Shown here piece after piece: positions 56,360 through 64,000 of a stretch of 64,000 bases of DNA (positions are counted from its first letter, which is position 1; each line of letters starts with the position of its first letter). Source of the stretch: Pisolithus tinctorius (lineage: Eukaryota > Basidiomycota > Agaricomycetes > Boletales > Pisolithaceae). The notes under the pieces are model-generated. The model searched no databases, had not been told where the DNA came from, and saw nothing but the letters and a program-made list of their open reading frames with translations. The stretch covers positions 806,001 through 870,000 of the forward strand of contig JANFAH010000004.1 in NCBI GenBank assembly GCA_024663395.1, read 5' to 3'. The position numbers and the translations under genes were made by a program.

Positions 56360-56878
56360 TCATTGGAAGGGGCCGGGTTTATTAGGGTAGCGAGAATGAA
56401 ACTCTTGTACAAGTTCAGAGGCGTTGTCTAGCTCTGTAGCTAGTACCCAAGTAGTTTCTTCATCAGTCCCCTCGTAGCCGGTCCACCGGACTAGGTACTG
56501 AAGCCAACACTGGCAACGCTGGTCGACCTTAGAGTCGAGGATTTCTGCTACCTCGAACTCCAGGTCACCATCGACTTCGACTGGTGGGGGTGGTGGTTGA
56601 GTCCGGTTCGGGATGGTATTAGGGACGGCCGGCTCGAGTTGGGAAACATGGAAGACCGGATGTACTGCACGCATTGAGTCCGGCAGGCGCAGTGTGAACG
56701 AGTGGGTACCGGCCTGAGCTATGACCGGGTACGGTCCAAGATTCTTCTCCGAGAGCTTCTTGGAAGGCTGAGTAGACCGGAAGTATTTGGCTTTGACATA
56801 TACTTGGTCACCGACCTTGAAGTCCGGAGCCGGCATGCGTTTGGCATCGGCTGGTCCTTGATAACGCTGTTGTGCGAG
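56360..56878 (-). CDS. pol: Pol C-terminus with chromodomain, family 4, cut by copy C
   Basis: About 172 visible codons ending at 56360. RYQGPADAKRMPAPDFKVGD, an integrase GPY-like part (LGPYPVIAQAGTHSFTLRLP), MRAVHPVFHVSQLEP, and a chromodomain YLVRWTGYEGTDEETTWVL. The N-terminal remainder lies beyond copy C, outside the window. Confidence 0.9.
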   Translation of the reverse strand, partial: LAQQRYQGPADAKRMPAPDFKVGDQVYVKAKYFRSTQPSKKLSEKNLGPYPVIAQAGTHSFTLRLPDSMRAVHPVFHVSQLEPAVPNTIPNRTQPPPPPVEVDGDLEFEVAEILDSKVDQRCQCWLQYLVRWTGYEGTDEETTWVLATELDNASELVQEFHSRYPNKPGPFQ

Positions 56879-57592
56879 TGTCATAACCGTGCGTTCACAC
56901 TAAGCCCTTGCTAACTCCGCGCTTCACTCCGCCGGTCATTCACTCACTCCGCACCAACTCCGCCCAACTTCTGTTGGTTGCGAACCATCTCCGCTCCGAC
57001 TACTGTCGGATTTGTGTCTCTCTCCTACCGGACCGAGCGGTCCGTCCTCTGAGGGGTCATGTGACTACCTTCGCAGTCAGGTACTCCGCAGCGCGCTCAC
57101 CGCATGGTCCAGCGCCTGGACTATTTCCTTTTCTAGATGTTCTGTGTTACCCGTTCGTATGTCCTCCGTCTACCCTTCATTCGTCGTCCAGGAAGTTTTA
57201 CTTGAAAATTTATGAGTCTCCGTATGTCAGTTCCGATTCCGGTTACCGTACCTCCATAGCAGTATAAAAGCATGTACTGTACTCCGCTGTTCTTCAGTAC
57301 GAATATCAACTTAGTTCCTACTCCCTCTGATTCCGTCTTCTGTCTGTCGGAGTTATCTCCGACTCTCCGTCTGTACTCTCCCTCTGAAATACGAGGGCTG
57401 AGATCGTGCAAGGGGGTAGCGCACGAGCTAAACCCGACGCCCTCACTCCGCTCCGCCTTTGTCTCGGCGGTCTTCGTTCCTGCCGACACTCCGCTAGTCG
57501 GAATTCTGTTCTTCTGTGTCGGACTTGCTTCCGGACCCTCCTCTAGACCTTATTAAGCGTCGGAGTTGGTCGGAGTAGGCCCGGACTTGACA
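56879..57592 (+). repeat. 5' LTR, family 1 copy C
   Basis: 714 bp. TATAAAA near 57262 and AGTACGAATAT near 57295 match copy A. The first 60 bp differ more from copy A than the rest. Confidence 0.93.
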
Positions 57593-57594
57593 GT

Positions 57595-57605
57595 ATATTC
57601 GTACT
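57595..57605 (+). other. Self-priming primer binding site, family 1 copy C
   Basis: ATATTCGTACT, 2 nt after the LTR, complementary to AGTACGAATAT near 57295 in the LTR; identical to the pair in copy A. Confidence 0.7.
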
Positions 57606-57653
57606 CACACTTGTACGATCTCGTTTTCTGTCCTCTGAAAAACTTACACCGTT

Positions 57654-58937
57654 ATGAGAACTCGAGCTCAATCCCAAAGAGAGGTCGCCGAGAACCTCGC
57701 TGTAGCGCTAGCCAATCCGCGTCGACTCCCTTCCGTCGTCGAACAATTCCAATCCTTCTCCGCTCGACGCCGCTCTCGCGCTGAAGGCGAAAGCGCTTCG
57801 CAAGCTGGTCGCTCCGACCTCCACCCATCAGCTTTCCATACTCCGTCTCCTCGTAACCGAGATGATGGACCTGATCCCGACCCTGACTATCCTGATGGTG
57901 ATCCCGACGGCGGGGGCAGCGGTGACGGGGATGTCCCCGAAGACCCGGCTGAGCCGCCAGAGGATCCCCTCGTAGCTCTTGCTAGAGCTGTCCATGCACT
58001 TGCGCGGTCTAGCTCGCGCACTGGGGACTCCGCTCCGAAGACCAAAGTCCGCGAGCCTGACACCTTCGACGGCTCCGACCCTAAGAAACTCCGCGAGTTC
58101 CTCGTACAATGCGAGCTGAACTTCCAAGACCGCCCTCGCGCATTCCGCTCCGACAGAGCAAAGGTTACCTTCGCTCAATCCTATCTTAAGGGTATGGCCC
58201 TGGCTTGGTTCGAGCCAGATCTGCTAAACCCCGACAACTATGACCGTCCGCTCTGGATGGACGACTATCATGAGTTCTTACAAGAGCTCACAGCTAATTT
58301 CGGTCCGCACGATGCTATAGCGGATGCCGTCCAACAACTCGAGAACCTTACCATGAAGGACGGTTCTCGTATCACCAAATATGTCGTGGAGTTCAATCGC
58401 TGGGCTTCGCAGGTCAAGGACTACGGTGTCGGTGCACTCCGCCACCGCTTCTATAGCGGGCTTCCAGACCGCATCAAGGACGAGATCGCTCGCGTCGGTA
58501 AGCCTTCTACCCTCGCACAACTCCGCGAACTCGCCCAGACCATCGATGCGCGCTACTGGGAGCGCAAAGCAGAAATCTCGCGCACCACCAAGTCCGCCTC
58601 CGACAAGTCGCAGTCCTCGAACTCCGACAACAAAAGTAAATCGTCGTCCTCCGCCTCCGCTCCGAAGTCCGACGCCAAGGGCAAGGGCAGGCAGAAAGAT
58701 CCGCCCAAGTCCGACGCGTCCAAGTCCGATATTGCCCACCTCCTGGGTAAAGATGGCAAACTCACCTCCGCTGAGCGCCAGCGCAGGATGAAGAATAACC
58801 TCTGCCTCTTCTGTGGCGAGGCTGGCCATTCCGCCAAGGACTGTCCCAAGTCCACCTCTCGCGCAGCCAAAGCCCGTGCAGCTACGGTTGAAACTCCGCC
58901 TACTCCGCCTGCGGAGAAGGCAGAGTCAAAAAATTAG
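57654..58937 (+). CDS. gag: Gag, family 1 copy C
   Basis: 427 residues, nearly identical to copy A gag, with the CCHC knuckle CLFCGEAGHSAKDC and the same TAG at the slip site. No disabling change seen. Confidence 0.94.
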   Translation: MRTRAQSQREVAENLAVALANPRRLPSVVEQFQSFSARRRSRAEGESASQAGRSDLHPSAFHTPSPRNRDDGPDPDPDYPDGDPDGGGSGDGDVPEDPAEPPEDPLVALARAVHALARSSSRTGDSAPKTKVREPDTFDGSDPKKLREFLVQCELNFQDRPRAFRSDRAKVTFAQSYLKGMALAWFEPDLLNPDNYDRPLWMDDYHEFLQELTANFGPHDAIADAVQQLENLTMKDGSRITKYVVEFNRWASQVKDYGVGALRHRFYSGLPDRIKDEIARVGKPSTLAQLRELAQTIDARYWERKAEISRTTKSASDKSQSSNSDNKSKSSSSASAPKSDAKGKGRQKDPPKSDASKSDIAHLLGKDGKLTSAERQRRMKNNLCLFCGEAGHSAKDCPKSTSRAAKARAATVETPPTPPAEKAESKN

Positions 58938-58972
58938 TCCGCTCCTCCAGGGAGCTCGCACAGCCTGGAGGA
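58928..58972 (+). promoter_or_regulatory. -1 ribosomal frameshift signal, family 1 copy C
   Basis: The same A AAA AAT heptamer (58928-58934), 8-nt spacer and 9-bp hairpin (TCCTCCAGG / CCTGGAGGA) as in copy A. Confidence 0.75.
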
Positions 58973-61900
58973 AGCGTTGAACCCAACTGTGCGCAACCGG
59001 ACATCCGACTCAACGCGTCCGCTCTTTCTAGTCCCAATTCTTTACTTCCGTCTGTAACTCTTCTGGATTATTCTGTTGATACTGTTTCTGCGTTGATCGA
59101 TTCTGGTTCTTCTCATTGCTTCGTAGATCCGTCTATAATCAAAAAATATGACATTCCTGTCTCCTCCGTTTCTCCGCCAATTCCGCTCCGCTTGTTTGAT
59201 GGTAGTACCAATGCTGTCATTTCCCGAGAAGTAGATCTTTCCCTCCGCTTTCCTTCCGGCGATGTCAATTCCGCTTCGTTTTATGTTACTCCGTTGGATT
59301 CTTCTTGTTCGCTGGTATTAGGACACAACTGGCTCACCCGCTTCAATCCGTCGATTGACTGGGTACTGGGCAGTATATCGTTCAAACCACCGCTACAGGG
59401 AATGCCGACGCCCCAGGCGCCTTCGTCACCTTCCGCTGCGACCTCCGCTCCGGATCCGACACCCTCCGCTCCGTTTGCAGCTCCGACTGCACCTCCGACA
59501 GACTCGCCGCGCTCCACTCCGCTCGTCTCACTCATCAATGCTGCTGCGTATGTCAGAGCCTGTGCTCTCCCTGGCTCTAGACAGTTCCGCTTACAGCTCT
59601 CCGCTGATGATGTGAAGCTTCGTGCGTCCTCCGCTTCATCTCCGCCTCCTGACCTCTCCTCGGTTCCTTCTGAGTATCACGAGTTTGCCGACGTCTTTAG
59701 CAAAGACAAGGCCACTGAACTTCCGCCACACCGCTCGTTCGATCTCAAGATCGACCTCGAGGAAGGAGCTTCTCCGCCCATCGGTACAATCTACTCTCTT
59801 TCTCCGCCAGAGCTTGAAGCTCTCCGCACCTTTATTGACGAGCATCTTGGCTACGGCTTCATCAAACAGTCCACCTCCGCTCACGGTGCCCCTGTCCTCT
59901 TCGTGAAAAAGAAGGACGGTTCACTCCGCCTCTGCGTAGACTATCGAGGACTCAACAAAATCACGAAAAAGGATCGCTATCCGCTGCCGCTCATCTCCGA
60001 CTTACTCGACTCCCCAAGCCGCGCTAAAGTCTATACCAAGATCGACCTCCGCCATGCCTATCATCTGGTCCGCATAGCAGACGGAGATGAATGGAAAACG
60101 GCTTTCCGCACTCGTTATGGTTCTTACGAGTGGCGGGTAATGCCATTCGGTCTGACTAATGCGCCTGCAGCCTTCCAGCGGTTTGTTAATAGCATCTTTG
60201 CAGACATGCTCGATGTCTGCGTCGTGGTATACCTCGATGACATCTTAATCTATTCACAGGATATGGAGTTGCATCGCGAACATGTAAAAGAGGTACTCCG
60301 CCGCCTTCGAAAGCATGGTCTTTATGCCAAGCCAGAGAAGTGCGAGTTTCACTCCGACTCCGTCGAGTACCTCGGTTATGTTCTTTCTCCCTCCGGTCTC
60401 ACCATGTCCGCTGAGAAGGTTCAGGCAGTCCGCGACTGGCCTGAGCCGCGGAAGGTGCGAGACATCCAGTCTTTCCTTGGTTTCGCAAATTTCTATAGAC
60501 GATTCATTAATAACTACTCCGACATCGTCGTTCCACTCACTCGCCTCACGCGAAAGGGTGCTCCTTGGAGCTTTTCCGAGGAGTGCCGCTCCGCTTTCCT
60601 CCGCCTGAAGGATGCCTTCAGCTCCGCTCCCATTCTTACTCATTGGGTCCCTGACGCTCCGCTTACAGTTGAAACCGACGCCTCCGACTATGCCATTGCT
60701 GGCATTTTGTCGATCACCTGCTCCGACGGTGAACTCCGCCTGGTCGCTTTCTACTCTCGCACCATGACCGCGCCAGAACTCAACTATGATACCCACGACA
60801 AGGAGCTGTTGGCTATCTTCGAGGCCTTCCGCCATTGGCGGCATTACTTAGAAGGCTCCGCCTTACCTGTCGACGTGGTGACGGACCACAAAAACCTTGA
60901 GTACTTTTCCACCTCTAAGGTTCTCACCCGTCGACAGGCCCGCTGGTCGGAGTACCTTTCCCAGTTTAATCTTTCCATCCGCTTCCGACCTGGCTGCTTA
61001 GGAGCCAAACCCGACGCACTTACGCGTCGTTGGGACGTCTACCCAAAAGGGGGGGATAGGGACTACGCGCAGGTAAATCCTCACAATCTCCGCCCTGTGT
61101 TTACACAGGAGCAACTCGCGTCGTCCCTCCGTACCACCACCCTCATGGCACCTGTGCTCCGCGCCGCCATGGTCTTCGATGTTGAGTGCTTGCACTCCGA
61201 CATCATCTCCGCCCTACCCTCCGATCCTGTCTCCGCCAGCCATCTCCCAACTCCGACTAAGCCTCGGTGGTCCTTGGACTCCGACGGTCTACTCCGCCTT
61301 GACGGTCGCATCTTTGTCCCTGACATTGATGACCTCCGCCTCCGAGTGCTTCGGTTCAAGCATGATCATCCTCTAGCAGGCCATTTCGGGCAAAACCGCA
61401 CCTTAGAACTCGTCCGCAGGGACTACGTGTGGCCCAACCTCCGCTCCGACGTAAAGGAATACGTCAGGTCTTGCACCGCCTGTGGACGGAGCAAAACTCC
61501 GCGTCACCGCCCTTATGGTCTACTGAAGCAACTCCCCGTCCCAGAGAGACCTTGGAACTCCATCTCCATGGACTTCATCGAACACCTCCCCAACTCCGAT
61601 GGCTACTCCGCCATACTCGTGGTAGTGGACCGCCTCTCAAAGCAAGCGGTGTTCATCCCCACCCACGACTCCGTCACCTCCGCCGAACTCGCTAAGCTCT
61701 TCCTAACCCATGTCTTCTCCAAGCACGGAGTACCAGCTAATGTCACCTCCGACAGAGGTCCTGAGTTTGTCTCGCACTTCTTCCGCTCTCTAGGAAAGGC
61801 CCTTAATATGCGTCTTCACTTCACTTCGGGTTACCACCCAGAAGGCGATGGCCAGACCGAGCGAACAAACCAGACTCTCGAGCAGTACCTTCGTGTCTAC

Positions 61901-62653
61901 TGTAACTACCAACAAGACAACTGGGCGGAGCTCTTACCTCTAGCGGAGTTCGCCTTCAACAACGCACCAAGTGCGACTACTGGAGTCTCTCCCTTCTTCG
62001 CTAACAAGGGATACCATCCAAACTTGTCTGTGGTCCCTGACCAAGACTTTACCTCTCCGAGGGCTCACGACTACGTCGTCGAGCTCTCCGCCCTTCATGA
62101 TTTCCTCCGCTCCGAAATGTCCGCTGCTCAACAGCGCTACCAGGGTCCAGCAGATGCTAAACGCATACCTCCGCCTGAGTTCAAGGTCGGAGAACAGGCC
62201 TACGTCAAAGCCAAGTACTTCCGCTCCACTCGTCCTTCGGAAAAACTCTCCGAAAAGTACTTAGGCCCGTTCACCATCTTGGCCAGGCCAGGTACGCATT
62301 CTGTCACCCTTAAACTCCCTGACTCTATGCGCTCGGTACATCCGGTCTTCCACGTCTCGCAACTGGAAGCCGCAGCGGCCAACCCTTTCCCAAACCGACA
62401 CCAACCTCCGCCTCCGCCAGTAGATGTCGATGGTGACCTTGAGTACGAAGTATCAGAGATACTCGACTCTAAGGTGGACCGCCGTCGCCGCCACTGTCAA
62501 CTCTTGTACCTAGTCCGCTGGGCTGGCTACGAGAACACCGACGAAGAAACCTCTTGGTTGCTTGCAACTGAGCTAGATCACGCTTCCGACATAGTGTCCG
62601 CTTTCCATGAACGCTATCCACACAAACCTGGCCCGTACCAACCTCCGCCATAA
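58934..62653 (+). CDS. pol: Pol polyprotein with chromodomain, family 1 copy C
   Basis: Same length and domains as copy A pol: protease DSGSSHCF, RT YLDDILIY, RNase H, integrase and chromodomain. Arg is present at the two RT-region sites where copy A has Cys (SPSRAKVYTKIDLRHAYH), so copy C may be closer to the active form. No stops. Confidence 0.95.
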   Translation, partial: LVRSSRELAQPGGSVEPNCAQPDIRLNASALSSPNSLLPSVTLLDYSVDTVSALIDSGSSHCFVDPSIIKKYDIPVSSVSPPIPLRLFDGSTNAVISREVDLSLRFPSGDVNSASFYVTPLDSSCSLVLGHNWLTRFNPSIDWVLGSISFKPPLQGMPTPQAPSSPSAATSAPDPTPSAPFAAPTAPPTDSPRSTPLVSLINAAAYVRACALPGSRQFRLQLSADDVKLRASSASSPPPDLSSVPSEYHEFADVFSKDKATELPPHRSFDLKIDLEEGASPPIGTIYSLSPPELEALRTFIDEHLGYGFIKQSTSAHGAPVLFVKKKDGSLRLCVDYRGLNKITKKDRYPLPLISDLLDSPSRAKVYTKIDLRHAYHLVRIADGDEWKTAFRTRYGSYEWRVMPFGLTNAPAAFQRFVNSIFADMLDVCVVVYLDDILIYSQDMELHREHVKEVLRRLRKHGLYAKPEKCEFHSDSVEYLGYVLSPSGLTMSAEKVQAVRDWPEPRKVRDIQSFLGFANFYRRFINNYSDIVVPLTRLTRKGAPWSFSEECRSAFLRLKDAFSSAPILTHWVPDAPLTVETDASDYAIAGILSITCSDGELRLVAFYSRTMTAPELNYDTHDKELLAIFEAFRHWRHYLEGSALPVDVVTDHKNLEYFSTSKVLTRRQARWSEYLSQFNLSIRFRPGCLGAKPDALTRRWDVYPKGGDRDYAQVNPHNLRPVFTQEQLASSLRTTTLMAPVLRAAMVFDVECLHSDIISALPSDPVSASHLPTPTKPRWSLDSDGLLRLDGRIFVPDIDDLRLRVLRFKHDHPLAGHFGQNRTLELVRRDYVWPNLRSDVKEYVRSCTACGRSKTPRHRPYGLLKQLPVPERPWNSISMDFIEHLPNSDGYSAILVVVDRLSKQAVFIPTHDSVTSAELAKLFLTHVFSKHGVPANVTSDRGPEFVSHFFRSLGKALNMRLHFTSGYHPEGDGQTERTNQTLEQYLRVYCNYQQDNWAELLPLAEFAFNNAPSATTGVSPFFANKGYHPNLSVVPDQDFTSPRAHDYVVELSALHDFLRSEMSAAQQRYQGPADAKRIPPPEFKVGEQAYVKAKYFRSTRPSEKLSEKYLGPFTILARPGTHSVTLKLPDSMRSVHPVFHVSQLEAAAANPFPNRHQPPPPPVDVDGDLEYEVSEILDSKVDRRRRHCQLLYLVRWAGYENTDEETSWLLATELDHASDIVSAFHERYPHKPGPYQPPP

Positions 62654-62850
62654 ACTCCGCCCACATAACCTTCCTCCGCTGGCCAACTCCGCCCCTCACC
62701 GAACTACCTTAAGTACTTTAGCATTTTCTCCGCTTGTCTATTTCACTTCTCAGAGTCGCGAACAAAAGGTCACAAGTCTATTTCGTAGTAGTACAAAAGT
62801 ATACAAACTAAAGACAAAAAAAAAAAAAAGAAAAGAAAAACAAAACCACT

Positions 62851-64000
62851 CTACTCTTCCATCGCTTGTTCTCCGCCACCCTCCTGTTCTTCACCACCTT
62901 CCTGCTCTCCTTCGACTTCTTCCTCGTTATCCCCCTCCGCACCTTCATCCGCTTCCTCGTTCTTGTCCTCCGCTGCCTCCGACTGAGGCCTCTTCCATCC
63001 TCCGCCTGTGCGCTCGAGCTCAGCCATTCTGGCCTCTCGCGCGTCCTCCCTCCTCCTCATCTCCGCCCACTCGGCCCAGGCGCGGTACAGCGCCCACTCG
63101 TCGGCTGTCCGCTCTGCAGCCACCGCCATCCGCTCCGCTGCCTCTGCCATCCTCTCGAAGGCCAGCGCAGCGGTCTCGTGCGCTTCGGCCTGTCTCTCCA
63201 TGGCCTGCAGCTGCCGCTCCCGCTCCCACTCCGCCCACCGCGTGTGGACTTTCGCACCCGAAGGACCCTCGAGTGGGGTCGCTGGTTCGTCCTCTCCGCC
63301 TGCCTCCCGCTCGTCGTCCGCTTCCTCCGTCTCCGTCGCTCTCTCCTTTCCCTTCCCTCGCGTCCTCTTCTTCTTCTCTCCTCGGGAGCTCCCCGTCCCT
63401 GCTCTCTTCCGCGAAGGCCCCGCCGCCGCCTCTTCCCGCGTCCAGCTGCACGTCTTTTTCTTGTTGTGACAGGGCACGCAGGCCCTGGTCTTGCCCTGCC
63501 CTGGCTCGCACTGGCCTGCTGTCAGACTCGCTACGCAGCGAGTGCAGGGCGGCCTCCTGGTAGCGGTGACCACCACAGAGGTCCCAGGGACCCTCTGGGC
63601 GGTGTTGACATCGTACACCGCGCCGCATAATCTAAGAAAATAAAAACTGCGAGTCAGCTCCGCCTGACTCACAGTACTCCGCCACTCACCTTTGTGCGGC
63701 CTCATTCCGCTTGGCCTGAGCCCTCTCCTCAGAGGCCCTCTGCCTCTGCCTCTCTGCCTCCTCCTCTGCCGCCTTCTTCCTTCGAGCCTCCTCTTCCTCC
63801 TCCGCTCTCTTCCTCCGCTCCGCCTCCAACCTCTCCTCCTCCGCCTTCCGCCTCTTGGCCTCCTCGCGTTTGGCCTTGCGCTCTGCCTCGCGTTCTCTCT
63901 CTCTCCGCTCGGTCTCCTCTCGACGGCGCGCCTTCTCCGCGGACTTCTCCCGCTCGGTGTCGGTGGAGTCGTCTGTGAGAATGGCCAGTTCTTCATCCGC
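62851..64000 (-). CDS. Antisense Zn2Cys6 gene, family 1 copy C, start outside the window
   Basis: Exon 2 is 63631-62851, the intron 63689-63632, and exon 1 runs from 63690 past the window edge. Cysteine array PCTRCVASLTAGQC...C-VP-C-HNKKKTC, basic linker GEKKKRTRGKGKERA, helical region and acidic tail as in copy A. No stops in the visible part. Convergent with pol, 197 bp between stops. Confidence 0.82.
   Translation of the reverse strand, partial: RMKNWPFSQTTPPTPSGRSPRRRRAVERRPSGERENARQSARPNARRPRGGRRRRRGWRRSGGRERRRKRRLEGRRRQRRRQRGRGRGPLRRGLRPSGMRPHKGEWRSTVSQAELTRSFYFLRLCGAVYDVNTAQRVPGTSVVVTATRRPPCTRCVASLTAGQCEPGQGKTRACVPCHNKKKTCSWTREEAAAGPSRKRAGTGSSRGEKKKRTRGKGKERATETEEADDEREAGGEDEPATPLEGPSGAKVHTRWAEWERERQLQAMERQAEAHETAALAFERMAEAAERMAVAAERTADEWALYRAWAEWAEMRRREDAREARMAELERTGGGWKRPQSEAAEDKNEEADEGAEGDNEEEVEGEQEGGEEQEGGGEQAMEE

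Larger units (their letters stand above)
54432..56878 (-). mobile_element. Ty3 chromovirus, family 4, left part (split by family 1 copy C)
   Basis: Minus-strand element whose 3' LTR is 54432-54957 (526 bp, TG...CA), preceded by TAGAA (54427-54431) as the likely target duplication; its partner lies outside the window. Inside are a purine tract (54958-54974 on the minus strand), an antisense zinc-cluster gene and the end of pol. Copy C enters the integrase region at 56879 after GCGAG. The pol end is clearly related to family 1. Confidence 0.85.
56879..64000 (+). mobile_element. Ty3 element, family 1 copy C, runs off the window
   Basis: 5' LTR 56879-57592, preceded by GCGAG (56874-56878). Same layout and spacing as copy A (offset 54571 bp from gag onward). 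Gag, frameshift site and pol are intact; the antisense gene is visible up to the window edge. The 3' LTR lies outside. Confidence 0.95.

Overview
The window looks like a chromosome segment of a filamentous basidiomycete, probably an agaricomycete. Host genes carry many short GT-AG introns of about 50-80 nt. The single-copy genes (a Rad16-type repair ATPase, an acyl-CoA dehydrogenase, a Hem25-type carrier) and the P-loop GTPase family are typical of such fungi, and the transposons are fungal Ty3 and Ty1/copia lineages. There are no rRNA, tRNA or CRISPR features that I can support. LAYOUT, left part (1-21956), mostly host DNA. A GTPase gene runs from before base 1 to 12131. Its middle is an array of 27 intron-like units separated by exactly 3-nt exons, and one of these introns received an 8.1 kb Ty3 element (family 1 copy A, 2308-10400, 5-bp target duplication). 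Then follow RAD16 (minus, 17258-13162), a mitochondrial acyl-CoA dehydrogenase (plus, 17782-19478) and a Hem25-type mitochondrial carrier (minus, 20902-19513). LAYOUT, nested transposon block (21957-53700). An old chromodomain Ty3 element (family 2, minus strand) was split by two insertions. The first is a copia element (23141-30454), itself carrying a 1.8 kb solo-LTR-like insertion (28420-30253). The second is another Ty3 lineage (family 3, 31602-50203), itself split by family 1 copy B (39319-47429). Junctions were assigned from LTR ends, target duplications and reading frames that resume across the gaps. LAYOUT, right part (53706-64000). Remains of a host gene are followed by the left part of a fourth Ty3 element (family 4, minus, 54432-56878), interrupted by family 1 copy C, which is intact as far as visible and runs off the window. 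MAIN POINT. Families 1, 3 and 4 share an unusual layout: downstream of pol, before the 3' LTR and on the opposite strand, each has a spliced gene encoding a fungal Zn2Cys6 zinc-cluster protein with charged coiled coils. Family 1 is saturated from LTR to LTR with the pentamer CTCCG, and family 3 with AATTCCG. Both words contain the CCG/CGG triplet that zinc clusters recognise, both occur in all three codon phases of the coding genes, and both occur in LTRs. I infer a possible element-encoded self-recognition or anti-silencing system, comparable in logic to the VANC proteins of plant VANDAL transposons; this is a hypothesis. Family 2 and the copia element lack both the gene and an obvious motif. 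Other signals are -1 frameshift sites, 11-nt self-priming binding sites in families 1 and 2, and inactivation of older copies almost only by TGA codons, consistent with decay of CpG at CGA codons.
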